Positions 20,696 through 30,661 are shown, counted from the stretch's first letter. The stretch: 64,000 bases of DNA from Calothrix parasitica NIES-267 (GCF_002368095.1 NZ_AP018227.1:4029796-4093795); one strand, 5' to 3'. The notes: generated by a model not told the origin, from the letters alone. Made by a program: numbers and translations.

Positions 20696-22252
20696 TTAAC
20701 TCCTAACAGGTAAGATTATACAAAATTTCGCTCCTTTTCCAGGCTGACTTTTAAGGTTCACTTCTCCATCATGAGCTTCTGCGATTGCTTTAACAATAGA
20801 TAAGCCTAAACCAGCACCTTCGGAACGACGACGACTATTAGCAACACGAGCAAATCGGTCAAAAATTCTTTGCTGGTCTGCTTGATTGATTCCTTCCCCC
20901 GTATCCCGTACCCAAAATTGAATTTCACCTTTATCTATAGCAGAACCAATTGCAATTCTATCGTTATTAGTTGTATGTTGTGTCGCATTTTGAGCAAGAT
21001 TCATTACTGCTTGAGTCAGCCGTTGACGGTCAAAAATAATCATTCCTTTAGCTGTTTTATCGAGACACCAATTACGTTCTCCTAATGCTTGAGCTTTAGA
21101 AAATAACTCTTGAGTAAAACTTTTAATATCTACTGTTTCTAGCTGTAAAAAGTCTGGACGTTCTGCTTTTGCGAGTAGAATTAAATCTTCAACAAATCGG
21201 CTCATCCGGTCTAATTCATCAATCACCAAAGTTGTAGTTTCTTGTACTTCCTCTTGATTCTCCTCATCCATTAATTCCAGATGTCCGCGAATTATTGTGA
21301 TAGGGGTTCGCAATTCGTGTCCCGCATCATTGATAAAATTGCGTTGATTGATAAAAGTTGCTTCCAATCTATCCATCATTTCGTTAAAGGTAGTAGCGAC
21401 TTCAGCTAATTCGTCTTTACCTTTTAAGGGAATTCTTCGGCTCAAATCGGATTCACTAATAGAACGAGCAGTAGCGCTAAAAGAACGTAAGGGAGCTAAT
21501 ACTTTCCCCGAAGCAATCCAACTCAGTATCAAAGCAATCACTACAACGACAGCGCTTACTTGAATCACAACACTTACCGCTTCTATTACTTCTTTGCGTT
21601 CCCCACTGATAGTATGAGCTACTACAAATACTCCTAAAGCCTTTCCCCGTATTTTTACAGGCTGAATTTTGTAAATTATGCCATTCTCTTCACCGCTAAA
21701 ATTATTTTTATCTCTGTTTTCCGTGATTGATTTAGCCCAGCGATTCATTAATTCTGAATCTCTATCAAATATTCTTGGTCGTCCTCTTGGACTTGATTTA
21801 AAAAACTTTCCATCTACAAAAGTAATTAAAAAAGTATCGTCTTCAGGAAGTTGCTTGGCTAAAAATGCATTAAAAAAATCTTTAAGTTCTTTTTTAGAAC
21901 TAGGACGCTTCAAACGACTATCCGGTTCGTCCACCCAACTGGAATCTTGTATTCCTTCAAACTTTTCTTCCAATATTTCTTCAGTATCAGCTTCATTTTC
22001 AATCAATCGATTAAATGTCTGCATCTTCTCCATAAGTTCTCTGCGAACTCGCTCATCGACACGAGCGTACAGTAGCTCACGAAATGCTGGAATAGACACC
22101 AAAAAAATGAAAGTGATAATCAGTACATACCATAACAGGATACGGGTTCGAGTTGCCCAAAAGAATCCTCGCCATTTATTTAAAGCAGTTAATTTATTTG
22201 TCACTGAAATATCCGATGGCTGAGAATTATTTTTTACAGAATTTGCTCTCAC
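20696..22252 (-). CDS. transmembrane sensor histidine kinase
   Basis: A 518-aa classical kinase. TM1 is about residues 38-58 (ILLWYVLIITFIFLVSIP), a roughly 150-residue extracytoplasmic sensor follows, and TM2 is about 225-245. Then come HAMP (LAPLRSFSATARSISESDL), HisKA with H312 in INDAGHELRTPITII, the N-box NLAQNATQHT, G1 DTGEGI and G2 GAGLGLSIVKAIAEAH. It probably phosphorylates the OmpR-type regulator encoded 268 nt downstream. The start is GTG at 22252 with weak upstream purines. The input signal is unknown. Confidence 0.94.
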   Translation of the reverse strand: MRANSVKNNSQPSDISVTNKLTALNKWRGFFWATRTRILLWYVLIITFIFLVSIPAFRELLYARVDERVRRELMEKMQTFNRLIENEADTEEILEEKFEGIQDSSWVDEPDSRLKRPSSKKELKDFFNAFLAKQLPEDDTFLITFVDGKFFKSSPRGRPRIFDRDSELMNRWAKSITENRDKNNFSGEENGIIYKIQPVKIRGKALGVFVVAHTISGERKEVIEAVSVVIQVSAVVVVIALILSWIASGKVLAPLRSFSATARSISESDLSRRIPLKGKDELAEVATTFNEMMDRLEATFINQRNFINDAGHELRTPITIIRGHLELMDEENQEEVQETTTLVIDELDRMSRFVEDLILLAKAERPDFLQLETVDIKSFTQELFSKAQALGERNWCLDKTAKGMIIFDRQRLTQAVMNLAQNATQHTTNNDRIAIGSAIDKGEIQFWVRDTGEGINQADQQRIFDRFARVANSRRRSEGAGLGLSIVKAIAEAHDGEVNLKSQPGKGAKFCIILPVRS

Positions 22253-22496
22253 GCTACTAAACTCTGATACTTTTTTTCTTGTAGTATAAATGTCTCACAA
22301 AAAATAATTAACCAATACTATCCTTAAGATAGATAATTTATACTACTTTTGTAGATGGGAAAATTTTTTATGATATTTTAAACATCAATTCAGACGTTTT
22401 AGTGCTAAATTTTTTATTTATAATTTTATAAAGCATCTCTATAGACTTTATAGTCATTATCATTATCAATAATATAAGAAGTTGAGTAAAAGATTT

Positions 22497-23321
22497 ATGA
22501 ATTTATCGTCAGCGCGACAATTTTTTCATCGTGAGATTCAGCATCCTGACGAGTATATTGATTTAGCAAAGGCAGCTTTGTACATTGCTAAAGAAGAATA
22601 TTTACAATTAGACATCGAGGAATATCTGAATGCACTTGATACAATGGCAATGGAATTAGAAGAACGCTTGCCAATAGAGAAATATCCTTTAAAGATTATT
22701 CAGTGCATCAATCAATATCTCTATGATGATTTAAATTTTACTGGTAACAAACAAAATTATTACGACCCACGAAATAGTTTTTTGAGTGATGTAATAGAGC
22801 GCAGAGTTGGAATTCCCATAACTCTTGCCTTAGTTTATATAGAAATTGCTCGTCGTATAGATTTTCCGATGATAGGTGTAGGAATGCCGGGACATTTTTT
22901 GATTCGTCCAGACATTTCGGAAATCGAAATTTTCGTCGATGCTTTTAATCACGGCGAAATAATGTTTGCTCAAGACTGTGAGGAGCGCTTAAGTCAAATT
23001 TATCAGCAAAACGTGACATTACAACCAGAATTTTTAGCACCAGTTACCAAAAAACAATTTTTAGCAAGAATGCTAACTAATCTTAAATATATTTATCTCA
23101 AACAACAGCAGCTAGAAAAAGCTTTATTCTGCGTCGAGAGAGTTTTACTATTATTTCCCAGTGCAGCATTAGAATTGCGAGACCGAGGTTTATTGTCTTA
23201 TCAAATCGGACATTTCAATCAAGCAGCAGAGGACTTGCAAGCCTATTTAAATCAAGCACCAGACGCACAAGACGCTTCAACAATTAGACACCTACTCGCG
23301 AAAATGGGGAAAAGTCAGTGA
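22497..23321 (+). CDS. SirB1-family protein (transglutaminase-like plus TPR)
   Basis: A 274-aa protein. The N-terminal two thirds are a SirB1/transglutaminase-like domain: AKAALYIAKEEY, NQYLYDDLNFTGNKQNYYDPRNSFL, VIERRVGIPITLALVYIEIARR and VGMPGHFLIRPD. The C-terminus (about 190-270) is TPR-like (QQLEKALFCVERVLLLFPS). Homologues are widespread and mostly uncharacterised. ATG 22497 gives the usual family start MNLSSARQFF; an in-frame TTG at 22482 after ATAAGAAG would add five residues and cannot be excluded. It is divergent from the kinase gene across about 240 nt. Confidence 0.88.
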   Translation: MNLSSARQFFHREIQHPDEYIDLAKAALYIAKEEYLQLDIEEYLNALDTMAMELEERLPIEKYPLKIIQCINQYLYDDLNFTGNKQNYYDPRNSFLSDVIERRVGIPITLALVYIEIARRIDFPMIGVGMPGHFLIRPDISEIEIFVDAFNHGEIMFAQDCEERLSQIYQQNVTLQPEFLAPVTKKQFLARMLTNLKYIYLKQQQLEKALFCVERVLLLFPSAALELRDRGLLSYQIGHFNQAAEDLQAYLNQAPDAQDASTIRHLLAKMGKSQ

Positions 23322-23382
23322 GCAGTGAACAGTTAGGATTTAGGATTTAGGAGTTAAGAATTATCTTCTCCTATCCCCAATC

Positions 23383-23428
23383 CCCAATTACCAATTACCA
23401 ATTACCAATTACCAATTACCAATTACCC
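23383..23428. repeat. STRR (attacca)n overlapping a stop codon
   Basis: Tandem ccaattaccaattacc heptamers lie between convergent genes. The last repeat unit (aattacc) supplies the TAA stop codon (23423-23425, minus strand) of the SRPBCC gene, so the array overlaps the gene's 3' end. Confidence 0.85.
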
Positions 23429-23884
23429 AAAACTTTCTGCGACGCGCTTCAAACGACGCAGTTGTGCTTCCATGTCTTGCTTGGTAAACTTTTCGGCGAA
23501 GGTTTTGAAACCCCAAGTGATAATGGGATTGGGAATCTCGAATTCAAAACGATTCACTAAATGAGTTCCGTTGTCTGTTGGTTGACATTCCCAACGGTCG
23601 CATCCTCTGAAATAACCCTCAAACCCCCACACTATCAGACCGGGTTGTCTTTCCACAACTGTACTAATTAATGTAGGCTTTACTACTGGTATTTGAATTA
23701 TAAATTTACTTTTACTTCCTACCTCTGTACTCCAATCTCCAACTGGTTCGCAGGATAAAGCTGGATTTAACCATCGATGCATTAAAACACGGTCTGTGAT
23801 ACATTGTTCTACTACTGCGGATGTAGCATTGATATCAATTGATTGCTCAAAAACTTCTTTATTGGGCATTTTTAATTTAAGCAT
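23423..23884 (-). CDS. SRPBCC (START/polyketide-cyclase-like) superfamily protein
   Basis: A 153-aa single-domain protein with the helix-grip pattern. An N-terminal strand, FEQSIDINATSAVVEQCITD, is followed by LMHRWLNP, a central antiparallel sheet with WECQPTDNGTHLVNRFEFEI, and a long C-terminal helix (EKFTKQDMEAQLRRLKRVAE). Such proteins bind hydrophobic ligands in a cavity; the ligand here is unknown. RBS CGGAG lies just upstream of ATG 23884. The stop codon falls within an STRR repeat, so the last residues may be recent. Confidence 0.85.
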   Translation of the reverse strand: MLKLKMPNKEVFEQSIDINATSAVVEQCITDRVLMHRWLNPALSCEPVGDWSTEVGSKSKFIIQIPVVKPTLISTVVERQPGLIVWGFEGYFRGCDRWECQPTDNGTHLVNRFEFEIPNPIITWGFKTFAEKFTKQDMEAQLRRLKRVAESFG

Positions 23885-24220
23885 TTATACTCCGCAATTA
23901 GACTAACTTAAAATAACCTGTTCTTAGTAGTAGCTGCGAGCATTACTAATATATTTTTTATATATTTTTTTGGAGTATATAAAAATACATTATTCTCCGT
24001 AATTGTCAAGTATTGAAAATAGCCTTTTGTGGAACAAGAGTAAATATAAATAAAAAAGTAAAAAATAGGCTTGATATAAATTTGTTGTAGTATTTACTGG
24101 TAAATTAAGTTGCAAAACACTAACAAAGTTGTCAGGGTGTGGTATTGTTTCAGGCAATAAACCACCGTTACATCTAAGGTGATTTTTCGCGATAACACTA
24201 AACTTTAAAACTGGAAAACC
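23885..24220. other. divergent promoter region
   Basis: 336 bp between the divergently transcribed SRPBCC and mechanosensitive-channel-like genes. It is AT-rich and must carry both promoters. I see no distinct operator or RNA gene. Confidence 0.5.
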
Positions 24221-25861
24221 ATGATTTCAACTTGGCAAGATATAACCCAAGTAATGGGTACTGATTTGTCAATAAGAATAGAGACAATTTTGGCACAACC
24301 TTCTCCATTGCCAACAGATGGAGCAGAGGCAGCCGGAAATGCTGCTCAGGCAGCTTTTGCAAAAGTACTGGACATATTGCCTTCCCTGTTAGGTGCTGTT
24401 GCGATTTTGGTTATTGGCTTCGTGGTTGCTAATTTAGCTAAAGCTGTAGTCAAAAGTCTTCTAAGTCGCACTAATATCGACAACCGCATTGCTTCTGGGT
24501 TAACCGGTAGTGACTCCGTAGAAGTAGAGAAATTTGTTGGGAGCTTGGTATATTGGGTCGTTCTCCTGATTACCATAGTTGCGGTTTTAGATACATTAAA
24601 CCTACAGGTAGCTTCCCAACCGCTGAATTCTTTTCTCAATCAAATTGGAGAATTCTTACCTAAGTTATTAGGAGCAGGTATCCTGTTGGGAGTAGCTTGG
24701 GTACTCGCAACTCTCGTTAAGACTGTAGTGGTAAAGGCTCTGAACGCTGCAAATGTAGACGAGCGCTTGAATGCTCAGCAGGATTCGACTAGTGCCAATC
24801 AGCTTTCCATTTCTCAGACTATTGGTACTGCTCTTTACTGGTTCATATTCTTACTGTTCTTGATGCCAGTATTAGATACTCTGGGCTTGCAAGAGGCTTT
24901 AGGACCAGTAAACACCTTAGTATCAGAGATACTCGCGATTCTGCCAAATATTTTAGGAGCAGTAATTATTGCTGCAGTTGGCTGGTTTATTGCGAATATC
25001 GTTCGTAGAATTGTAACTAACCTGCTTGCTACAACTGGAGTTGACCATATCGGCAGCCGGTTTGGACTCTCACAAGCTGCCACTAGCGGACAGTCCTTAT
25101 CTTCGATTTTAGGTACGATTGTCTACGTCTTAATTTTGATTCCTGTTGCGATCGCAGCGCTCAATACTTTGCAAATTCAGGCTATCTCGGTACCTGCAAT
25201 TGCAATGCTGCAACAGATTCTGAATGCTATACCTTTAATCTTCACCGCAGGTGCAATTCTAGCTGTAGCCTACTTCTTAGGAAAATTTGTATCGGAACTA
25301 GTAACAAACATCCTCACCAGTATCGGTTTCAACAATATTTTCTCAGTCTTAGGTTTACCTACACCTGCTAGGAGAACAACAGTTACAGCAGAAGGAGAAG
25401 TTCCTTCACCAACATCTCGTACTCCATCAGAAATTGTTGGCTTTATTGCCTTTGTTGGCATTATGCTGTTCGCGGCTGTATCCGCAATTGATATCCTGGG
25501 TATTCCAGCTTTAACAGCATTGGTGACAGGTATCACGCTTATATTGGGACGAATTTTATCTGGAGTAGTAGTATTAGCAGTTGGTTTGTTCTTAGCGAAT
25601 TTAGCATTCAGCATCATCACCAGTTCTGGTAATGCTCAAGCTCGAATTGTCGGTCAGATAGCAAGAACTGCCATTATCGTCTTAGTTTCGGCTATGGCTT
25701 TACAACAAATTGGTCTTGCTCCCGATATCGTTAATTTAGCTTTTGGTTTGTTACTGGGTGCTTTAGCAGTCGCTCTGGCCCTTTCCTTCGGACTTGGCTC
25801 TCGCGAAATTGCCAAAACTCAAGTACAGCAATGGTTAAATTCATTCAAGACCAAACAGTAA
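24221..25861 (+). CDS. mechanosensitive ion channel family protein with TM_helix repeats (CmpX-like)
   Basis: A 546-aa polytopic membrane protein made of about five similar units. Each has a hydrophobic helix with a glycine-rich LPNILGAVIIAAVGWFIANI-type core and then a short amphipathic stretch ending in SxGxxN/D (TNIDNRI, ANVDERL, TGVDHIG, IGFNNIF). These are conserved TM_helix repeats found in CmpX-like proteins related to small-conductance mechanosensitive channels. The C-terminus FGLGSREIAKTQVQQWL is typical. No separate MscS beta domain is obvious. It probably has a role in osmotic or membrane-tension response in the plasma membrane. The start is ATG 24221. Confidence 0.82.
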   Translation: MISTWQDITQVMGTDLSIRIETILAQPSPLPTDGAEAAGNAAQAAFAKVLDILPSLLGAVAILVIGFVVANLAKAVVKSLLSRTNIDNRIASGLTGSDSVEVEKFVGSLVYWVVLLITIVAVLDTLNLQVASQPLNSFLNQIGEFLPKLLGAGILLGVAWVLATLVKTVVVKALNAANVDERLNAQQDSTSANQLSISQTIGTALYWFIFLLFLMPVLDTLGLQEALGPVNTLVSEILAILPNILGAVIIAAVGWFIANIVRRIVTNLLATTGVDHIGSRFGLSQAATSGQSLSSILGTIVYVLILIPVAIAALNTLQIQAISVPAIAMLQQILNAIPLIFTAGAILAVAYFLGKFVSELVTNILTSIGFNNIFSVLGLPTPARRTTVTAEGEVPSPTSRTPSEIVGFIAFVGIMLFAAVSAIDILGIPALTALVTGITLILGRILSGVVVLAVGLFLANLAFSIITSSGNAQARIVGQIARTAIIVLVSAMALQQIGLAPDIVNLAFGLLLGALAVALALSFGLGSREIAKTQVQQWLNSFKTKQ

Positions 25862-26180
25862 TAAATAGTTATATCGCTATAACGATATAAGCATTCAGTG
25901 TGGAGTGTGGAGAAGATTCAAAGGAAACAATTTTCGTTCCCTATTTACTGTTTCCTATTCTCTCCACATTTAATTTAGTAGGTAGTTATTAGTTGTTAGT
26001 TGTAATGACCACAAAGTTAATAATCTGCAAAGAATGAAATAAACATATTTTGACTATTTCCTACTCCCTACTCCCTACTTACTACTTACTATTTCCTACT
26101 TGCTACTTACTACTTACTACTTACTACTTACTACTTACTACTTACTACTTGCTACTTGCTACTTGCTACTTGCTACTCCC
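25862..26180. other. repeat-filled convergent intergenic region
   Basis: 319 bp between convergent genes. An AT-rich hairpin, ttatatcg/cgatataa (25869-25890), follows the channel gene without a T-run, so its terminator role is uncertain. The rest is largely the STRR array at 26062-26178. Confidence 0.6.
26062..26178. repeat. STRR (ctactta/ctacttg)n, long array
   Basis: About 15 heptamers ctactta, ctacttg and ctccctа-like variants form the longest array in the window. It ends 2 nt from the stop codon of the GTPase gene on the minus strand. Open frames across it (26050-26343 plus strand) only translate the repeat. Confidence 0.9.
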
Positions 26181-27620
26181 TCAAACCTTCCTCAATTTGA
26201 TTTGCAATTCACTTTTAATTCGATTCAAAATAGAAGACTCATCAAGATTAGCCAAAATTTTATTAATTACAGCTTTTGGGCCATCGGGTCCCCAAGTAGC
26301 TCCGTTAGCTAAATATGCTTTTGTAACTTGTCCGATACCATAAGAAGAAACACCTGCTACACCTGCTTGAGTCAGCGCAACCGATACATAAGGACCGAGC
26401 GATACTCCACCAGTAGCTGGTGCGGAAATACCAAGTAAAGTTTTTAAAGAACCCAATCCTAAATTTGCTAGTAGTTCGCTAGCAGTAATCCCACCCATAC
26501 TAAGAGCGATTTTTTGTAGCAATTTTATAGCTCCTGCTTCTGTCATGGGAATACCATAAAGCCGGGATAATCCTAAAATCAGGAAAACATCAATAGTCGC
26601 AGCACTGATAATATCTAATACAGTCACTGGATTAAGAGCAACCGCTAAAGCCTTAGTCATTACGGACTTCCAAATTAACTGATTGGCAGCAGTTTCGCGT
26701 AATTTCAATTTACGCTGTACCAATAGGTCATTCACATCGTCAGCGTAAAGCATGGTATTAAGAGCCACCAAAGCTTTACCTTCACGTTGGAGAATTTCTA
26801 ATATTTTGAGTTTCAGTTCCTCGACTTGGGGTTTCCCCTTACGTAACTGCACACCCTTAGTACCATCAGAACGACGAACCAAAGTTCTTACCAAAGGTGA
26901 AGCAGCAGCAGTGACAATTTCCTCGGGTGAAAGCAATTCCTTCACGCGTTCATCGCGAATCTTTTCGTAAACCGCAATTCTGTCAGCTTGAGGATACTGG
27001 TCTACCTTATTAAATACTAATAAAATTGGCTTACGCGCTTCTCTTAATTGGGACAGAGCTTCATGTTCGAGCTTCGTCATATCCCCAGAGATAACAAATA
27101 AAATTAAATCAGCCTGCTGTGCAATTTGTTCGGCTAATGCAGTTCGAGTTTCACCATCAACTTCATCCAAGCCAGGAGTATCAATCAACTCCACCCGCGA
27201 TTGACCGCTACTACTCTCGAAAGTTACCCGTAAAGCACTTTGAGACTCACCAAAAGTTTCTTCACTAATAGTCCAATTAACCGTTTGTGCATCGCGAGTT
27301 ACACCATGCAAAGGACCAGTTTCAAAAACCTCCTGACCAACCATTGCATTTAGTAAAGAAGATTTACCGCGTCCGACCATACCAAAAGCAGCAATTTGAA
27401 TAACCATACTTTCCAACTTGGTCAGCATAGCTTCCAAATCACCGATTTCCATTTCCAAACCTTGAGTTTCCGATGCACTAAGGTCAAGATTCGTCACCAT
27501 TTCACGTAAAGCCGTTTGCGCTTGCTTATAGTGAAGTTCAGTTTGAATCTCCTCGAAAGTAAAAATTGCTTTATCTAGCTCTTCAGTACTATAAGAATTA
27601 CTGCTATGTGGTTCAGTCAT
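26181..27620 (-). CDS. Era/dynamin-like GTPase with DUF697 domain
   Basis: A 479-aa GTPase. The G domain (about residues 75-240) has G1 GMVGRGKSSLLNAM, a switch threonine in GPLHGVTRD, G3 IDTPGLDEVDG and G4 VFNKVDQYP. The C-terminal third (about 325-460) is hydrophobic and glycine-rich, containing VTVLDIISAATIDVFLILGLS, which matches DUF697 membrane-associated regions. Cyanobacteria carry several such proteins, possibly acting at membranes, but the cellular role is not established. The N-terminal 60 residues are predicted helical. Confidence 0.88.
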   Translation of the reverse strand: MTEPHSSNSYSTEELDKAIFTFEEIQTELHYKQAQTALREMVTNLDLSASETQGLEMEIGDLEAMLTKLESMVIQIAAFGMVGRGKSSLLNAMVGQEVFETGPLHGVTRDAQTVNWTISEETFGESQSALRVTFESSSGQSRVELIDTPGLDEVDGETRTALAEQIAQQADLILFVISGDMTKLEHEALSQLREARKPILLVFNKVDQYPQADRIAVYEKIRDERVKELLSPEEIVTAAASPLVRTLVRRSDGTKGVQLRKGKPQVEELKLKILEILQREGKALVALNTMLYADDVNDLLVQRKLKLRETAANQLIWKSVMTKALAVALNPVTVLDIISAATIDVFLILGLSRLYGIPMTEAGAIKLLQKIALSMGGITASELLANLGLGSLKTLLGISAPATGGVSLGPYVSVALTQAGVAGVSSYGIGQVTKAYLANGATWGPDGPKAVINKILANLDESSILNRIKSELQIKLRKV

Positions 27621-27656
27621 TTAGATTTTGGATTTTAGATTTTAGATTTTAGATTT
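27621..27656. repeat. STRR (ttttaga)n upstream of the GTPase gene
   Basis: About five heptamers of ttttaga/ttttgga abut the start codon of the GTPase gene (minus strand), replacing its leader. The rest of the gap to tpiA (27657-27939) is AT-rich with further degenerate repeats (ccccaattcccc) and no recognisable promoter. Confidence 0.8.
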
Positions 27657-27939
27657 AAAGACTTTAGATTATAAATTTTGTTACGTCTTCTTATATCCTA
27701 ATGATTTCTGAATGAGAATTGAGCATAGGACATAGGGCATAGTAAAAATAATAAAAGTGGCAGATAGGCTAGAGAAAACACAAAATTCTTAACTCTTCAA
27801 TAATTACTGCTTGCTGTTTGCTCCTAACCAATTAGCAATTCCCAATCCCCAATTCCCCTTTAACCTTACAATTGGTTGCGAAAAAGTCATAAACTAAAAA
27901 TTGCATAAAAGTACTCTAAAAGACTTGACAGAATCACCC

Positions 27940-28665
27940 GTGCGAAAAATTGTTATTGCTGGCAACTGGAAAATGTTCAAAACCAGGGCAGAATCCGAGG
28001 AATTTTTACAAGGATTCATGCCTTTGTTACAAGAGACTCCTGATGATAGAGAAGCGGTACTGTGCGTTCCTTTTACTGATTTAAACGTTTTATCAAAGAA
28101 CTTGCATGGTGGCCGCGTTATGTTAGGAGCGCAAAATGTCCATTGGGAAGAAACGGGAGCTTATACGGGTGAAATTTCCGCTTTAATGCTCTCTGAGATT
28201 GGGGTACGTTATGTAATTGTTGGTCATAGCGAACGACGACAGTATTTTGGTGAAACGGATGAAACTGTAAATCAACGTCTCAAAGCCGCTCAGAAATATG
28301 GAATGACTCCTATTCTTTGCGTTGGAGAGACAAAACAACAAAGAGATGCGGGAGAAACCGAATCAATAATTACCAACCAAATCAAGCAGGACTTGGTAGG
28401 TGTTGACCAAAATAATCTGGTAATTGCTTACGAACCAATTTGGGCAATTGGTACCGGAGATACTTGTGAATCAACCGAAGCTAATCGAGTTATTGGTTTA
28501 ATTCGCAGTTTGTTGAGTAATAAAAATGTGACTATTCAATATGGAGGCTCTGTGAAGCCTGCTAATGTTGATGAAATTATGGCTCAACCCGAAATTGATG
28601 GTGCTTTAGTTGGTGGAGCAAGTTTGGAATCGGAAAGCTTTGCTCGAATTGTCAATTTTAATTAA
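27940..28665 (+). CDS. tpiA: triosephosphate isomerase
   Basis: A 241-aa TIM barrel from GTG 27940. It interconverts dihydroxyacetone phosphate and glyceraldehyde 3-phosphate in glycolysis and the Calvin cycle. Catalytic residues are in IAGNWKM (Asn, Lys), VGHSERR (His) and [11 protein letters not shown] (Glu), and the phosphate-binding loop is [11 protein letters not shown]. The start was chosen because family members begin (M/V)[11 protein letters not shown]; an in-frame TTG at 27901 would add 13 non-conserved residues. It is 204 nt upstream of folP on the same strand, with repeats between them. Confidence 0.96.
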   Translation: MRKIVIAGNWKMFKTRAESEEFLQGFMPLLQETPDDREAVLCVPFTDLNVLSKNLHGGRVMLGAQNVHWEETGAYTGEISALMLSEIGVRYVIVGHSERRQYFGETDETVNQRLKAAQKYGMTPILCVGETKQQRDAGETESIITNQIKQDLVGVDQNNLVIAYEPIWAIGTGDTCESTEANRVIGLIRSLLSNKNVTIQYGGSVKPANVDEIMAQPEIDGALVGGASLESESFARIVNFN

Positions 28666-28675
28666 TAAATTAGCA

Positions 28676-28840
28676 ATTGGGAATTGGGAATTGGGCATGG
28701 GGCATGGATAATTGGTAATTGGTAATTGGTAATTGGTAATTGGGGATTGGGCATTGAAAATTTCCCCTTGTCTCCCTATCTCCCCATCTCCCCATCTCCC
28801 CATCTCCCTATCTCCTCGTCCCCCTCTCCACCTCTCCTAT
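28676..28840. repeat. STRR (ggtaatt)n plus (tctcccca)n between tpiA and folP
   Basis: Two array types sit back to back: ggtaattggtaatt heptamers up to about 28752, then octamer-like tctccccatctcccca units from about 28761 to 28840. They fill nearly the whole tpiA-folP spacer. Confidence 0.85.
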
Positions 28841-28869
28841 CTTGTTTCAAACTGTAAATAATAGTAAAG

Positions 28870-29691
28870 ATGCTCAACTTCGACTGGGGTCAGCGTACTT
28901 ATTTAATGGGCGTTTTAAATGTTACGCCTGATAGTTTTAGCGATGGTGGGGAGTTTAATAAACCCCTAGTCGCTTTAAATCAAGCAGTGGCTTTAACTGA
29001 GAATGGTGCTGATATTATTGATGTTGGCGGACAATCAACTCGTCCTGGTGCGGAACAGATTTCTGTAGAGGAAGAACTTGAAAGGGTACTTTCGGTTATA
29101 GAAGTTATTCGTCCAAAAATTGATGTCCCAATTTCTGTAGATACCACAAGAGCAAAAGTCGCTAAGGCTGCTATTGATGCTGGTGCGAATATAGTTAACG
29201 ACATTTCTGGGGGCACTTTTGACTCGTTGATGTTTTCTACTGTTGCTGAGTTGAAGGTGCCTATTGTATTAATGCATATCCGGGGAACTCCCCAGACCAT
29301 GCAGCAGATGACTGATTATCAAGATGTAATCAAAGAAATATCTGATTTTTTATCTCAACAAATAAATGCAGCAACAGCTGCGGGAATTGAAAAAGAAAAA
29401 ATTATTATCGACCCCGGTATTGGTTTCGCTAAGAATTTAGAACAAAATTTAGAAATTTTTCGCCGTTTAACAGAATTAAAAAAACTTAATAGTCCGATTT
29501 TAGTTGGCCCATCTCGTAAAAGTTTTATTGGTCGCATTTTGAACCAACCAGACCCCAAAGCAAGAGTCTGGGGAACAGCTGCGGCTTGTTGTGCTGCTAT
29601 TTTCAATGGTGCTGATATCTTGAGAATTCACGATGTCGAACAAATGCGCGACGTTTCAATGGTCGCTGATGCTTTAATGCGAACAAATTAA
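28870..29691 (+). CDS. folP: dihydropteroate synthase
   Basis: A 273-aa TIM-barrel enzyme of folate synthesis that condenses p-aminobenzoate with hydroxymethyl-dihydropterin pyrophosphate. Signature motifs are present: MGVLNVTPDSFSDGG (phosphate loop), IDVGGQSTRPGA, SVDTTRAKVA, NDISGG, IIDPGIGFAKNLEQN, LVGPSRKSFIG and the final RIHDV. ATG 28870 directly follows the repeat block and no strong RBS is visible. Its position after tpiA is common in related cyanobacteria. Confidence 0.96.
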   Translation: MLNFDWGQRTYLMGVLNVTPDSFSDGGEFNKPLVALNQAVALTENGADIIDVGGQSTRPGAEQISVEEELERVLSVIEVIRPKIDVPISVDTTRAKVAKAAIDAGANIVNDISGGTFDSLMFSTVAELKVPIVLMHIRGTPQTMQQMTDYQDVIKEISDFLSQQINAATAAGIEKEKIIIDPGIGFAKNLEQNLEIFRRLTELKKLNSPILVGPSRKSFIGRILNQPDPKARVWGTAAACCAAIFNGADILRIHDVEQMRDVSMVADALMRTN

Positions 29692-29806
29692 AACAATTAA
29701 AAAATAGTGAGTGAAAAATGGGAAAATTGGTAAAGCCTCGGGACTGATTTACATACAGCACAGAAAATAAATTGCCTCCAATTTTCCAATTCATCAAAGT
29801 ATTGGC

Positions 29807-30661
29807 TTAGTTTTCAGAACCATTGCCATTACCGTTAGGTCTTCTTGCGGTATCTTCAGCTACTGTTTCAGCGCTTATTTGTTCGACAATCTCATTTGAA
29901 CCGGAACCGGGATCTACGAAAATAACCTTGGAATTAGGACTTTCACCTAATTTGTAACTAGCGTTTATGTAATCTTGGGCTACTAGATACCGGAGAATTT
30001 CCTTGTTCTCAGGAGTGCTTCGCAAAGCTTCGGAAAGAATCTGCATACTAGTGCTAGTACCTTCAGCTTTCTTAATTGCAGCTTGACGCTCCCCTTCAGC
30101 AGCTAAAATTGCCGCACGGCTTTTGATTTCCGCAGCGCGCTGGTCTTCCATTGATAACCGCACGCTTTCGGGAGGTGTAATCGATTGAATATCTACTCTT
30201 TGAATTTCAACACCCCAATCTGCGGTTGTTTCATTCAATCTATCCAATAACTCTTTATCCATATCTACTCTAGAGACATTAGTTTCCTCTAAAGAATTTT
30301 GAGCAATAATTTCGCGTAGAGTAGTTGTGGTAATTTGGTTTAAACCTTGAGCTAAATCATCGATTTGGTAGAAACTTTTCTCCATATCTTTGATACGCCA
30401 ATACACAACCCCGTCAATTTCTAGGTAGATATTATCTTTAGTAATTACGTTTTGGGGTTTGATATCTAATATCTGTTCCCGCGTAGTATCTTCCATTACA
30501 ACCTGGTCGATAAGGGGAACGATAAAATTAAGTCCGGGTCTTAACTTACGATGGTATTGTCCCAAGCGTTCTACTAAAGCTTCGTTACCTTGATTAATAA
30601 TCTTTGCCGACCCTAATGAATAACCTATAAGCACTAAAGCTATAGCAATAATTGGCTCCAT
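29807..30661 (-). CDS. SPFH/Band 7 (stomatin-like) membrane protein
   Basis: A 284-aa protein. An N-terminal hydrophobic segment (residues 3-20) is followed by the SPFH domain (about 22-180): VERLGQYHRKLRPGLNFIVP, TREQILDIKPQNVITKDN, a coiled-coil-rich stretch AAEIKSRAAILAAEGERQAA and the stomatin tail. It resembles cyanobacterial Slr1128-type prohibitin homologues that form large membrane-associated oligomers. RBS AGGAG precedes ATG 30661. It is convergent with folP across about 115 nt. Confidence 0.92.
   Translation of the reverse strand: MEPIIAIALVLIGYSLGSAKIINQGNEALVERLGQYHRKLRPGLNFIVPLIDQVVMEDTTREQILDIKPQNVITKDNIYLEIDGVVYWRIKDMEKSFYQIDDLAQGLNQITTTTLREIIAQNSLEETNVSRVDMDKELLDRLNETTADWGVEIQRVDIQSITPPESVRLSMEDQRAAEIKSRAAILAAEGERQAAIKKAEGTSTSMQILSEALRSTPENKEILRYLVAQDYINASYKLGESPNSKVIFVDPGSGSNEIVEQISAETVAEDTARRPNGNGNGSEN

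Noticed and set aside
21678-22223. 181-codon plus-strand frame antisense to the sensor kinase
   Set aside because: Its Ser-rich composition is the usual shadow of a kinase coding strand; the kinase gene has full domain support.
26050-26343. 97-codon plus-strand frame
   Set aside because: Its first half only translates the ctactta heptamer array and its second half is antisense to the GTPase gene.
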